Of a stretch of 64,000 nt of DNA, positions 52,580 through 64,000 are shown piece after piece. The DNA comes from Berghia stephanieae (Eukaryota > Mollusca > Gastropoda > Nudibranchia > Aeolidiidae). Position 1 is the first letter of the stretch; the number at the start of each line of letters is the position of its first letter. The stretch is taken from contig CM067447.1 of assembly GCA_034508935.3 (NCBI GenBank), forward strand, positions 33,611,125-33,675,124. The letters are read 5' to 3'. The translations under genes and the position numbers were made by a program. Under the pieces are notes generated by a model. It did not search any database, had not been told where the DNA came from, and was given only the letters and a program-made list of their open reading frames with translations.

Positions 52580-53538
52580 TCTATTTTTAGCTAGGACCTT
52601 GCCTTTTTTTCACTTTTAAAGTTACTGCAATATAGACAGTGTCAAGGAAGCAAGCCACCAAGGGAAATAACTCAAAATATCAAAAAATGGACTCCATGTG
52701 CTCTTCATTTTTTATCCTCATTTTAATGCATAGCATTTTAAAAGAATAAGCACCAAACAATCACATTTTAAATCTTTAAAGCTTAACTGAGTAAGTATTT
52801 CTTTAGCTGAATAATCAATCGCTGCGTCTGGCGAGAGATTCTTGTCAACATCACGACAATTCATGAGAATGACTGAACTTTGAATCAACACAACAAGTCG
52901 CACCGGTTCACATTGTTGTCTCTCGCAGGTCGTGTGCCTCTGTGGTTTCTTTTTCACAAAATTAAAAAAAATATATAATAGGGTATAATTAAATGAATTC
53001 ATTTTAACAACTGAATGTCCCTAATAATGCTATTATTATGCAATAATTACATTATCTAATGTTTATTGTAATTGGAACAATTTTCATGATGTGTGACAAT
53101 TTAATTGTTCGCCAATAATTATATTTTAAACATACTCGAAGGCCTCACAGATGAGTAAATTTCAGGTCTTTGTGTATAGAACTAATAAATCATTCTGGTT
53201 TTTTTTGGTTTTTTTGTATTCAAAATCAAAGTAAATAATTTGTTCTTCGCATTTCCTAATGAGGACAACCAAATTGAGGCCTAAGTGATAGAAAAGTAAT
53301 GCCTCAGTAATCACTACTTTTGACAAATTACGTCAATTTCGGTCTCCATAGAGATAGGGCAATTATTTAACAATGGTATAAACCAGAGAAATGCCGTTTT
53401 AGAGCAATTGGGGATATATTACAAAATGAAAAGTAACCTAGGCACTCCATGACAGATTTTTTCTCAAGCCTTTGGTCCTTTTTACATGATTCAAATTCCA
53501 ATATCCACGGAACTAAGGAGAGAAAAACAATAACAATT
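52580..53538. other. AT-rich sequence, no supported gene
   Basis: A minus-strand ORF (52718-53002) has no recognisable motif. It may be the 5' part of the DUF7869-like element. Otherwise nothing is seen. Confidence 0.4.
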
Positions 53539-53930
53539 TTACAGGTCAAAGTTCAAGCAATTTGCAATCCCCTTAGCCAGGAGTAAAAAGTTGTGAAAAC
53601 CGTTTAATAAATTTTTATTCACACTTAAAGGTTGGGTGTCCCATTTTTCGCTTATTTGGCCTATGTATTCTTCCATGTACATTAACCTAACGATATAATT
53701 TACTTGGCTGGTAAAAGACAAATCTAAATCAATAAATACACCCAAATTTTGAACAACCTTAGCAGTTCCAATTACACTATTTCCTCAAATGATTGATTCA
53801 CAGTCTAAATTTTTAAGGATTACTGGCCTAGCAATAAATATTAATGCAGTCTTACTATTGTTAAGTTTTAGTCTGTTCAGTTCCATCCTAGTTTTCAATT
53901 TAACAAAGCAAGATTGGGAACGTTCAATTA
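53539..53930 (-). mobile_element. CR1-like LINE fragment
   Basis: On the minus strand, broken frames give an asparagine/lysine-rich NRLKLNNSKTALIF-like block, then QNLGVFIDLDLSFTSQVNYI, then NGFHNFLL. This is the conserved stretch after the reverse transcriptase palm of CR1/L2-like LINEs (N-SKT, NLGV-D--L-F--H). Both ends are missing. The MITE at 53933 begins directly beside it. Confidence 0.65.
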
Positions 53931-54221
53931 AACTGGCATATCGTTTTTTTGCATCACTTGCGGCCGCAAAAAATCACAAAATATCACTGATTTGCATTGC
54001 AGCCGCAAAATCTGCAATTTTTTGCAAATTTTCGAGATTTTGCAAAGAAAATAAACAATAATAATATTTATTTTAAAAAATACTTGTTTTTTTCTTTAAT
54101 TTGATAGCTCGTGTAGAACGTGAAAGATCATTAAGAGTAGTTTCTTTTTTACTATCAAATTTTCTTCCTTTTATTGGTGATGTTATGACCTTACATTTGT
54201 TGCAAGTGCCATGAAACCCTT

Positions 54222-57125
54222 GGGGGAGTCCTAGCTTGGCGCACCTATACCACTAATACAAGGATTTGGTACATAAATATGCATATATCTCAATGAAATT
54301 TGGACAGTAACTATAAAACATTATATATTTTCATTTGGTACATCATTTGTTGATTTATCAAGAATAGTTTTTGAATGGTTGCTATTTTCAAAAAAAGGGA
54401 GGTAATTTGTCAACTGAAATTAGGTACAAAGTTTCCTGTGATTTTTTTCTTTGCTATCACTCTCAGTGTGTTAATACATACAGTGCTTGCTCAAACATTG
54501 TCATAGATATGGCATGAACTAGGATCTTTTGCCTATGTGTAATATTTTTTTAAAATAAATTTTTTCATCTTTTGTCAAAAATCAGCAATTTTTAACGACA
54601 ATTATCAATACATAATGAATTATAAAAGAAAAAGTTTTAATACAACATCAATAATCCTAGTTCATGCCATAACTATGTTTATGTTCTACATGTATGCCAA
54701 AAATTAGAGGAAAATCTTCACAAAGAAAATATCACAGGAAAACACATGTATTACCCTAATTTTCGACAAACTTTTCACGGCTATAAAATTTAACGTAAAT
54801 TCATCATAAATCTTAAAATATTTGTTAAATTACATGGAAATTTAATCATGGGCTCCTTTGGAGTATGCTCCATCCTCCTGGGATTCATCTCTTTCTTTCC
54901 TGGCTCTTCTCTTAGCCCTTCTGCTTTCTACAGACGCCTCTGATGCCTTTCTCCTTGATGCTTTTATCCGCACATTATCCTTGGCGAGAACAAATGTTTT
55001 AGTGTAAATTCCTGGTACCAATTCTAGGTTTTGAAGAATTGACAGATATGCTGTTGCCCCATCGTTATATAATGTCACAGCTATTGATACTGCAGTTTTA
55101 GCTACTGTAAGGCCATGGTATTTTGCTTTAGGGCATAACTTCCACACTGTGGCATTCCAACTCTCATTCGCATTCTGGGTGTAGCCTTCTAAACATTTTG
55201 TCAAGAGAATTGTCAGACAAGCTTTTAAAAATTGGTTTGATTACATCCATGATTGCAACAGGAAGATTATTAGTATGTTTATACTGCTTTACAGTTCCTG
55301 CTGCCTCTGCTTTTCTATAACCACACCATTCATCGTTACACAGATTATGGATAGCAAAGGTATCTGACGACTGCTTGTGGAAATACACCGCCCAAATTGC
55401 TTTTCGCATGGCTTCTAGGTTGTTCTTATTGCCACGAATGGCATTTCCATAATATGTGGTTTTCTTGTCAATTTGTGCATCTGTTAACCTCCCTTTGCCA
55501 CCTATTGTCTTTCCATCAGAAAGGGGTTTACCTTTCAAATCTCTCTTGAGATTACGTAGACGGGTACCCATGCGTTTTTGAACATGTCCAACACACTCAA
55601 TCTTTTCAACTGGACAATCAGCACCATAGGGCTTGCTGTCATGGACCTTTTTGAAGCTGTTGTTATCACCATCTCCAATGTATCTTTTATACCTTAGTTG
55701 ATGTAGCTCGACTGAACGATTGAACATTGTGACAGCCGAATCCGCTTCCATCGCTCCTGATGATCCTTGATGTGTCACCGAGCAAGTAGCGATGTGACTG
55801 TCGCGCCATTTTTTGTAGCCATCAGACGTCTTATCTTTTTGTTCCCAATAGTCACAGGACTTACATGCTTTGCTGTGTGTCTCTGTGTCTAGAATTTTGC
55901 CAGTAACACACCCAATAGCACTAGTTGTACCAATATTTGATGAATGCCGACGGGCCATCCATGAGCCATCCACCGACACATCACAGTCCCTCACCCCACC
56001 TTCATCCGCCATGTCACTATTATCATTCATGTTATGCTCTTCCTTAGCAGCTTTGGTCAAACTTTCTGCTTGACTCTTCTCTGTTGATTTTTGCAAAGTT
56101 TGATTTAAAAATTGATAGGTGCTTTTTGAAACAGGGGGTGGTATATTCATTAGGCCACAAAAAGTTTGAAGCTCGGCCCTACTGCCTCCGACACACCTCA
56201 TTGCTAATGCAGCTCGACGGTTGACAGAATAATTTTGTAGTTTAGCTATAGTGGGGCAAGTTGGAAATGGATTTTGTTTAGCGCAATTATTTTTACAAGA
56301 AAAAAGTAGCATACTCCCAAGACCAAGTCGCTTGCTTTCTTTCAGCGTGATTTTCCCCGAGCAAAATGTACATTTCAACATCGATGATATATTTTCATTC
56401 AAAATAGCCGTGTCAATTATTCTATTTCCTGATATTTCATCTAGGATATCAGTAACTTCATCATCTATTTCACTATCACTTCCTGAACTATTTTCCCCAG
56501 AATCAACAAACTGTCCTAAAATCTTTTTCTCTGATCTACTTGAAGTGGGCGTGCACTTTGTTTAAAATGTTCTTCATCTCTCGTCTCTGATAAAACCGAT
56601 GGTACACATGCATTCTCTTTCACTGTCTCATTCTCTAAATCACTTGACACAATTCTAACCTTGTTACTGTATCGATTTCCACAGAATTTTCTTTTTTTAG
56701 TATATTTTGGCTTGCCTTTCTTGTCTGACATGATTGGAATGTTGGTACAACTTTCTCAATAAATTATCAATTTTACATCAAATAAACACAGTTTTGGCTC
56801 AAATTTTGATCTTCAATGAAAAAGGAAGTAGAACAACAGTTTGAAAACAAAGGGAAATCACTGTAGATATTTTGTAATGAAGTGAATCCATAATATATCT
56901 TTGTAAGTCGAATAGCTATCATAAACTTGTGTGAAGTTGAGCAATTTTGCTATTTTCAGCCAAAAGTACACCTCAGAATAACCACATTTTCTCAAAAACT
57001 ATTTGCTTTATGCCAAAATGGTTTTCACAGAGAGATAGCTAAATGAATTACCTTTCAGATGATACCAAAATTATAATCAAATTCGAAAATTCATATTTTT
57101 CCGTATTTCAAGCCAGGACTCCCCC
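54222..57125 (-). mobile_element. Mutator-like DNA transposon, about 2.9 kb
   Basis: Terminal inverted repeats of about 18 bp read GGGGGAGTCCTAGCTTGG (left) and GGGGGAGTCCTGGCTTG (complement of right). A CTT duplication flanks it (54219-54221 and 57126-57128). Removing the element and one CTT restores the AAACCCTTAAAAAC seen in uninterrupted sister tails at 17467 and in the inverted tails at 29990 and 44545. One transposase gene occupies 54842-56731; the non-coding ends are AT-rich. Confidence 0.88.
54842..56731 (-). pseudogene. Mutator-like transposase (Pfam Mutator-like domain type), two frameshifts
   Basis: The start at 56731 reads MSDKKGKPKYTKKRKFCGNR, a basic N-terminus usual for the family. 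An acidic linker and a Cys-rich segment (LKCTFCSGK) follow. The catalytic region has DCDVSVDGSWMARRHSSNIG, CKSCDYWEQKD, a Gly-Ser-Ser-Gly-Ala-Met-Glu block, YKRYIGDGDNNSFKKV, ECVGHVQKRMGTRLRNL, then NDEWCGYRK and finally TQNANESWNATVWKLCPK, which should supply the acidic third residue. The C-terminus is Arg/Lys-rich and ends at 54842. Frameshifts near 56550 and 55200 split it into three frames; otherwise it appears full length. I name the family from remembered protein patterns; the superfamily label could be refined. Confidence 0.82.
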
Positions 57126-57269
57126 CTTAAAAACAAACAAACATCTTTCTCTTTCATGAACTAATCATGGGATTTTACGAAAATTAATCGCAAATTTCTT
57201 GCAAATTTTGCTGTTTTTAGCTTGCAAAATTTGAGATTTTTTAATTTTGCAAAAAACTGCCTTGTCAGA

Positions 57270-57815
57270 TTAAAAGATGTAAATGGTCATAGGTTGCTGT
57301 GCATTAGAGATAGAGTTAGTTTGATGATTGTGGTGTTAGTGTTTTACCTGATGATTTCATTTTCAATGATGCAATGCTTTAACAAATTTTGAATATAGAA
57401 TATATAATGGTTCTCACTAGTATTGGGGTCCTCTCTTCATCTTTCCCCTCTGAGTTACTAGACATTACAAATAATCCCTTTTTCACTCCCACCCCACCTC
57501 TCTATCTCTCTCTCTCTCTCTCTCCAACTTGACAGTTTAAATATTTCTGACGGGGTTCTAGTGTAACATACAGCTAACAGGCTTGGGACTGCACAAATGG
57601 CCCATTAGAAAGACTACCATCCATTGTGAACATTTTATGAGTTGATGATAATGATGGTGAAAGGTTGCTGGGTCAAACATAATTCCTACTATGCGAATGA
57701 AGTTTTATTTCGATTCAGTCTCTAATCCTTTTTATTTTGTATCGATTGTTATACTGGCACGATGCTCTGCGAAATGTAGTATAATACTGTTAAAAATATC
57801 ACAAATATGAATGCA
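57270..57815. other. AT-rich sequence with a short CT run, no gene
   Basis: A CT microsatellite at about 57501-57524. No coding frame or recognised element. Confidence 0.5.
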
Positions 57816-57819
57816 ATGA

Positions 57820-58200
57820 ATTTGTCCAAGTGCCTTGAATTGCTTTTGACTAAGTTCCAAAATTAACCTCTTAATAAAAGTCCATTGCAAAAGGAACTGC
57901 AAAGGAGTGGAGTTAATAATCCCTTATCATAGTCCACCAAAAAAAAAAAAGGAGAAAAGAAATCCAATTGAATGAAATTGTCCAAATTCCATTATTAACC
58001 CGGTAATGATGTCCATCAAAAATGAAATCCAATTGAATGAAATTGTCAAAATTTTGATATTAATCCATTAATATAGTCCATTTAAAAATTCATAAAAGGA
58101 TATTCAACTGAATGAAAATGTCCATGTTCTGTTATTAATCCGTTTGTATGGTTCATAAATTAAATACAAATGAAATAGTCCCAAGTTCCATTAGAGAATA
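57820..58200. repeat. Degenerate tandem repeat, unit about 65 bp, about five copies
   Basis: Repeated ATCCAATTGAATGAAATTGT followed by CCAAATTCCATTATTAACCC and TAATGATGTCCATCA, with an A-rich insertion in one unit. Copies become more diverged at both ends. Confidence 0.75.
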
Positions 58201-58427
58201 TTAGTGACAAAAAAAATAAAACAAGCGCTGTATCAATACGCAAGTAAAGTGGATCACAAAATGGATGGAATGGAGTTACATTGGTCTAGGTTTTGTGATC
58301 ATTAGAGAGGAAAATTTGTTCATTACAATGTCCGGTTGTTATAGGTTATAAATCTCTTTATACCTGTAATTATATTAGATTCTCTGCGAAGTGAGTTTTC
58401 TCTTTTTTTTCTTCATAAGTTGTTAAA

Positions 58428-59874
58428 TCACGATTTGTGAATTATTTCATAAATATATTGGTAATCGTGGAGAGAGCAGACTTTGGGACTCTGTGGTTTA
58501 TATGAATTAAATCTGAGAATTTCTGCAATATTGAAATAAAACGATCTCAACAGAGACGTGTGTTTGTTTTGACAAAAGAGAGTATGCTTACAGGACGAAA
58601 ACCAAAAAATCATCAGATGGGAAGCATAGTCTTCCTCTATCAATCGAATCGAAGAATCCAGTGATTTTGTTTTAGGCAATGCCGTTGGGCTGTCACTTCT
58701 TGAAAGCTCTTTATGTTTGGATGAAACATAGCCAGCAACATAAAAGACAGCAAGCAGCTTTTTCGTCATCTGAAATGCCATCAATATAATCTGGATCAGA
58801 CACGTTGTTAATTAGATCTAACTCAGATTCTGTGATGTCTCTGTCACAAAGTTCACAAACATGGTGACCTGTTTTAAAGTCCAGTTGGGTGAAGTTGCCC
58901 ATCAGTAGCTTTGCTCTGTCGATTGAGTGAGTTGCAAAAACGTCTTGAATTGTAATGTAGTAATTGCAACCCGCAGACCTCCTCAGATAGCCAAAGTACT
59001 GCTTCAGGTAGTCTTGTTGAAAAAAGCCAAGACACACAAAATCGTGTTTCAGCAAAGATTGCACTGTAAGGAGGTCATAACTTAAGTCAATAAGGCCCCG
59101 ACAAGTCTACTCCAATGCCTTGGATGTATCATTTGTGAGAGACTGGCATCTGACACCATGTGTTGGTCTCATTTCTGTTGCCATTTTTGCCTAATTCGCC
59201 AATGTAGTGCAAAGTAGCATCAACCTGACTCCAGCATTTGAGGAAACTATTAGGGAATGATGGGTGCAATTTTATTTCTTGATTTTGGTATGCTGTGAAA
59301 TGAAGAGCATGGGGTTTGTTGTCTTTCAAAGTTAAATCAAAATAAATCTGGAATGAATGAAATGGTCCATTAGGACTGAAGCTCAAAAGTAAATATTTGT
59401 TTTCATGAACGGATGTGAAGCTATATTGGGATAATTTTTTATCGAGGTCCTTGTGAAAAGTTTCAACATTAAATCTTGTCATTTTCCATAAATTCATTCA
59501 TTTTATCAATGTCGTTATCGCATTGAGACAAAAGAGGTTTTTTTGTCGTTCGACATGGGGGTGATGGAGTTGGAATACAAGAGGATGGAATTGTTCTCGT
59601 GTCATCCTCAGAAAAGAAATTGATTGGTGGACCTCCTGGAATTTAGTTTTTGCCAAAGCGAACATATGGTATGTTCCCGATTCTAGTGACATGAACAAAT
59701 TCCCATATTGTTTGTTACATCTTTGGAGTCCATTTTGTTGGCGAGCTTAGAAATCCAAAGGTGACGTTTCTCTGGATCTTGGGGAAACGTGTGAACAGTT
59801 CTTTGTGCGACACCTTTTAACTTTTGGCTGGCATTACCACTTTTGCAACCATAAATTGAACACTTTCTTCCCAT
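58428..59874 (-). pseudogene. P-element-like transposase with THAP domain, core deleted
   Basis: The minus strand starts with a THAP zinc-binding domain (MGRKCSIYGCKSGNASQKLK, HTFPQDPEKRHLWISKL, ending CSCH). The next pieces (about 59698-59129) are unrecognised linker. Then come QDYLKQYFGYLRRSAGCNYY, CELCDRDITESELDLI and FYVAGYVSSKHKELS (about 59000-58690), which match the C-terminal region of THAP9/P-type transposases. The central catalytic portion is largely missing and the frame changes several times. It is a deletion derivative that could not be active. Confidence 0.7.
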
Positions 59875-59959
59875 TTTCTGTTGATTTATATATCTGACAG
59901 TTTATACTACAGCAGTTCATTAAATTAATGATTAGTAATTAAGCTTTCATCTGAATAAG

Positions 59960-60115
59960 ACTATATATATATATAATGTAAATTATCACTCACATTTTTT
60001 GCCGAGACGACTCGTTTCTGTGTTTTTCCTTTAATTCACACTTCTTCAGTCGGCATAATCCATTCTGTCATGTCCGTAGAAAACTCCAAACTATATATAT
60101 ATAATGTCAGGACTC
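59960..60115. repeat. Repeat with CTATATATATATAATGT direct repeats and a hairpin
   Basis: CTATATATATATATATAATG occurs at about 59961 and a shorter copy at 60091. Between them, the minus strand reads CCGACTGAAGAAGTGTG and ACACAGAAACGAGTCGTC, a CTGAAGA-stem-GAAAC arrangement seen in the ends of some retroelements of the Penelope type. No reverse transcriptase is near. The class is uncertain. Confidence 0.3.
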
Positions 60116-60119
60116 ACCA

Positions 60120-60780
60120 TTTCTGGAATTAGAGTAATCCGTAATCCATCACAAATAATAAAATTCAATTGAATTGTTCTATCATTATGATTAGATAGTG
60201 ATGAGTCAGGGTTATAGTAATATTATGCTTTGGTTTTGTGGTATGTATCCACATGATGGAATTGGAATGTAATTTCTAAAAGTTATAGTATATGGGTATA
60301 CAAAATGATAAAATAAATGGGTTATATTTATATATTATTCACATATTTACCGTGTTATCGATAAAACTCCACTAATTAAAGAAATCAATTATCACATACA
60401 AGAAAAATACAAGAGAAGTCAAGCAGATTATTGGAATCGGACTTTGACCTTTTACTTTCATGGCTTTCTTAACAAGAGTCTTTTTCTTTGATCAAGAACG
60501 TGTTCGAATAGCAAAGCATATTAATGTGGTGATGATTATCATATGCACAGTTGCACATCATGTAATCCATTGAAATCTATCAATTATAATAAATCCATTT
60601 GAAAAGCGAATGATACACAACGGTTTACAAACAAATGAAGAGAACAATAAAAATGCGGGACGGTCCTCACAAAAAGGGTGGCCAGATAGCCAGAGTTCTT
60701 CGTAGCTAACTTAGACTTCTTCAAACATTTTGACCCCATTAAAAGAGTAATCGAATTTGATTTTTTAAAAAGAGCTATAA
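60120..60780. other. AT-rich sequence, nothing recognised
   Basis: No coding frame or repeat family identified. Confidence 0.4.
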
Positions 60781-60789
60781 TTAATGATC

Positions 60790-61384
60790 AAATCTCAATT
60801 CCCTGTGTGGCCTATTTTGTATTCTGACCCACTCTCACTGAGCTGATAGAATGCAATGCCCCATGGATTGAGCTTGTCCTTTAGATAAACTGTAAAACGA
60901 AGATGCCCTCTTCAACGGCACAGCGCCTCATCTATTGCAATGTTGTGTGTTGGGACGTAGACTTCCTCGAATTGACGTTGTACATATTCATAAACTGGAC
61001 AAACTTTATGGAGTGGGTCATGTCCATTTCACTAATGGGAATTTAAGTGTTGTCATTCGTGTGGCACATAGATAAATTGCCCTTGAAGGGATCTCAAGCC
61101 ATTATAACTGTTGCGAGTGGTGATGTCACAAACAGCTCCTGGGACCAAAAGTCATTGATACACAATCTTTTATACGACTCCCATCATCTCACAGAGAGTG
61201 ACGGTCCTCCAGTCATTAGTGGTGAGAGAGGCATTTTGAGTCTAAAGTAAGACAAGTTGAAGCTTCTTGTCATCCCGTTCCAGACAGTTTTTTTTGTGTG
61301 GCATGCATCCCTTCTATCAACATTAGATGGTCCGTAGTGACCTATCTCCTTCATTTTATCAGACATTACATTTTTAAGTCCCAA
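60790..61384 (-). pseudogene. Possible piggyBac-like transposase relic
   Basis: Heavily broken minus-strand frames give fragments resembling the piggyBac order: FNLSYFRLKMPLSPL, then MTHSIKFVQFMNMYNVNSRK, a TSQHTTLQ stretch in the place of the usual NIAIDE, then SIHGALHSISSVRVGQN. Similarity is only to the family's general pattern and the alignment is by eye. Confidence 0.3.
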
Positions 61385-61537
61385 AACGGTTCTTTCTAGA
61401 GAGGCAATATGCTTTTATTTTTTACTTATTTCATAAGTTAAAGTATTTGAATGTTTTAACACATTACGTTCAATTGTTAAGACTTGTGAGAAGTGGAGTC
61501 CAGACATCTGACCTTGACTCGTGAATCGAAACTCATC

Positions 61538-63151
61538 TTATACGTCATCATCAGCCACATCAGAATCAGACTGATCACACACATTGTCCTCACTTTCATC
61601 TATTTTCTTTCTCTTTGAACTGGGTGTAGAGGTTGAGGAATCCAACTGACAATCTAACTCAGGTGAAAGAAACTTTTTCAGTTGAAGCTCCAGTTCACCA
61701 ATCCCTCGTCCAAGATTTATGAAACACAGCTTTCCAGTAGCCTGCTTCAAGGTAACAAACCTCATCTTTTAGAGCTTCGTGAAATTTGGAAGAACTCATT
61801 CTATTCCTCAAGAGTGACAGCATCTGTACTTGAGAAGCATGGTCCTTCATTAGAATGCACTCTGTTCACCATTTCCTCCTCCATCTTTTTCAACCTCAAC
61901 TCCTGTTCATGTTTCTCTCTCTCCTGTTCCAATTCGAAGAGAAGTTTCTAAGAGCTTTCAGTTCTTGCTGCTCATGGAGACAATGCTTATGAAACTTTGG
62001 GCCCATCTTCCAAGCACTAGACATCAGCACATTGACACCCTTATTTTGAATTGCCCATTTAGCAGTCTGGTCTATCCTGAGCTTATGGATAAAAGAACAC
62101 AAAGTATCACAACGTTTTGAACAGTTGAAGTCTAGGTCACCAAATGAATTTTTTCCAAGAATATTGGTGAGTGGACAACCAGCTCAAGCTCAGACTCTTA
62201 GCAAGAGAAGTTGATCATCTTTAAGACATCAAAGATGTTACTCAGTTGTCTCTCTGTAGTCGTGGTGTCCTGCTCTGAAGAGAATTTCAGTGTCGGAGGA
62301 GGTCTTCAATCTGAAGCGATGTAAAAAATGCAGTTATGGACTGTGTAGAGAAATTGGCTGGTACTTTGGAGAGATCAGTGATGGGGTGAGGATCAGCACA
62401 GCTTGCTTTGAAAAAAGCATGGGATCTTTGATCAAAAGCAACATATTGTGGATATGAAGTAGACTGCTGAAGAAGACTCCATTATGGTTGTGTCAAATGA
62501 AGACAGAAAAGTGCAACAAAGAGAACATGGTGAAGGATGACTGGATCTTGAAGGTCGACAATCACACTTTCCATTTTCAGGTTGAGGTATGTCCAAAGGC
62601 ATGGGAAATAAAGTTGACATGTTGACTATCATAAAAAATGATACTGGCAGCAGCTTCGAAAAACAGTTGAATCGATGTCCTCAGTAACTGGCAATTTTTG
62701 AAGTTATACCTATGCCTATGCAGTACACCAGCCATTGCACCCTGCATCCATTTTATTTCATTCTCACAAGGAGCACATAGGGTACAGATTAAATCTGGTC
62801 GTGACACTTTCTTCCTGAATACTCCAGTTGCAAAATATGGGCAATGCGTCTCGGCCTAATGTTAGCATGTTTTTTTTTGCAAATTTTCTATTTCACTGAT
62901 AATACTGTGTAGAAAATGTGCATTGCAATGCAGCAGTTTCATTAAAGTTGACTTTCCCTGGCCTCTTATTAAGCGATTAACTTCTCACCAAAACATTTCA
63001 TGGTTGCTGCCCTGTCTGTCATCAGATAAGCGAAATTGTCAATTATCTTTGTCTCTTCTCTGCTATTTGTTTGTTGGATCTGAACTAACTGCAAACAATA
63101 CATCTCTGTGTTGGGTATTTTTTGAGACGATGGAACATGGTAGAGTAGCAT
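61538..63151 (-). pseudogene. Unclassified transposon-type coding relic
   Basis: Broken minus-strand frames include FAYLMTDRAATMKCFGEKLI (63010-62970), INSLQHR-like and Cys-rich pieces, a basic coiled-coil-like ELKALRNFSSNWNRRERNMN (about 61950), then GKLCFINLGRGIGELELQLK and an acidic Ser-rich tail (61765-61538). The SDRA-like motif and the closing ALKDEV-type region recall a protein family seen repeatedly in fish and invertebrate genomes that is probably transposon-derived. I cannot name it. Confidence 0.35.
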
Positions 63152-63171
63152 TGGCCTCTGTGGACCAATAA

Positions 63172-64000
63172 AGAGTGATCAAAGCTTGAAACAGGTTTTT
63201 AAATAACCAATTATTTAAGTGGTGGATGCGCTGTTAAACATCAAACAACAAAATAAACAAAAGGAAAAGCAGATTTTTGTTGGTCAGTTGTGTCCATACC
63301 AAAATCAGATTAATTCCATATGGAAAATGTATGGCAACTGACTAATTTCTGAGTATGGAAGTACAACAATTATCCAATCAAGCAATTCAAGCAATCAATA
63401 AGTAGAACATGTCTTATCTCTTTGTTTAATTTGGTGCCTCCTATCTTCTGACATTTCCCTTTTAATTGCAGATAGGAAAAGTAGACCGATAACATCACCT
63501 GTATTAATTTTTATAATAAACATTTCATGAAAACGTCTTTCACAAATAGCAGAATCATAATGGGAATTTATTTAGGAGCTGATTTTTTCTTGATTCAATG
63601 GAGACGTATAATGATTATACACTATATTTGAAAGATTCCTGACCATTTTCATATTCATAAATCCTTTTTGTGTTTATATTTACATTACAAAATTTAAATT
63701 TAACGTTTTACCTCTCTAATAAATTTTAAGTGATTTAGAATATTCCAATTTTTTTTTTAACTGAATTTTTTAAAGCTCCCCATTATCTGCCTTTTTTTTA
63801 AACAACCCTTTTTTTCTGTAACTGATCTCATGTAATTTATTCCATGAGGAAAATATAAATAAACTAGATAATAATAAAGAGCATAATAGGCATATCAAAT
63901 GCAACATGTAACATCACTTAACTTTCACAAGCTCCTCCATAACTAATTGCATTGGAAAGCTTTTTCATCTTGTACAATTAGAAACGGATAGATGCAGACT
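63172..64000. other. AT-rich sequence to the window end, nothing recognised
   Basis: T-rich and A-rich runs only. No supported gene, RNA or repeat family. Confidence 0.5.

Larger units (their letters stand above)
53933..57269. mobile_element. MITE copy 2, split by a Mutator-like transposon
   Basis: The outer parts (53933-54221 and 57126-57269) are an inverted relative of the MITE at 44414-44788, including the embedded LINE tail. Shared motifs are CAGCCGCAAAATCTGCAATT, AAATTTTCGAGATTTTGCAA and TAATCGCAAATTT. The 2.9-kb transposon interrupts the tail at AAACCC|TTAAAAAC. Confidence 0.8.

Overview
The window is eukaryotic and AT-rich. It holds three spliced host genes, all on the + strand, with long introns, GT-AG junctions and reading phases that match across every intron. 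The gene content (BTBD17-like, MADF-BESS, ANKRD16), the mix of transposons (Jockey, RTE and CR1-like LINEs, several tRNA-derived SINE families, pogo, mariner, P-like, Mutator-like and DUF7869-like elements) and the very long ATT and poly-G tracts fit an invertebrate, most likely a lophotrochozoan such as a mollusc. The species cannot be fixed from the sequence alone.

Layout. 1-1411: a GGT/GAT-type simple-sequence block with a SINE; it is an inverted copy of 35549-37585. 1446-2105: a tandem duplication with poly-G, CA, TA and poly-C tracts. 2709-12700: a BTBD17-like BTB-BACK gene in nine exons (475 codons), whose introns carry a mariner relic, SINEs, AAT arrays and an unassigned DEP-like ORF. 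12.8-25 kb: simple repeats, a LINE 3' end, a pogo-like MITE, head-and-tail retroposons, a broken Jockey LINE on the minus strand, a CR1-like fragment and GTGACC-ended MITEs. 25902-28032: a two-exon MADF-BESS gene (279 codons). 28-38 kb: MITEs, a retroposon, a G-run element, a pogo transposon with a PHD finger sitting in a TA array, a large palindrome with arms of about 505 bp, and the second copy of the inverted duplication. 38430-49366: ANKRD16 in seven exons (358 codons), with an RTE LINE that itself carries a nested retroposon in intron 2. 50-64 kb: fossil DNA transposons, chiefly on the minus strand (DUF7869-like, Mutator-like nested in a MITE, P-like with a THAP domain, piggyBac-like and an unclassified family).

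The three host genes have unrelated roles: a BTB-BACK protein of poorly known function, a probable DNA-binding factor, and an ankyrin cofactor of alanyl-tRNA synthetase. Nothing suggests an operon or shared pathway. The most informative structures are the inverted duplication that brackets the first 37 kb, the palindrome inside its second copy, the transposon nests whose empty sites can be read from sister copies, and an ANKRD16 in which two of the three lysines reported to capture serine are replaced.
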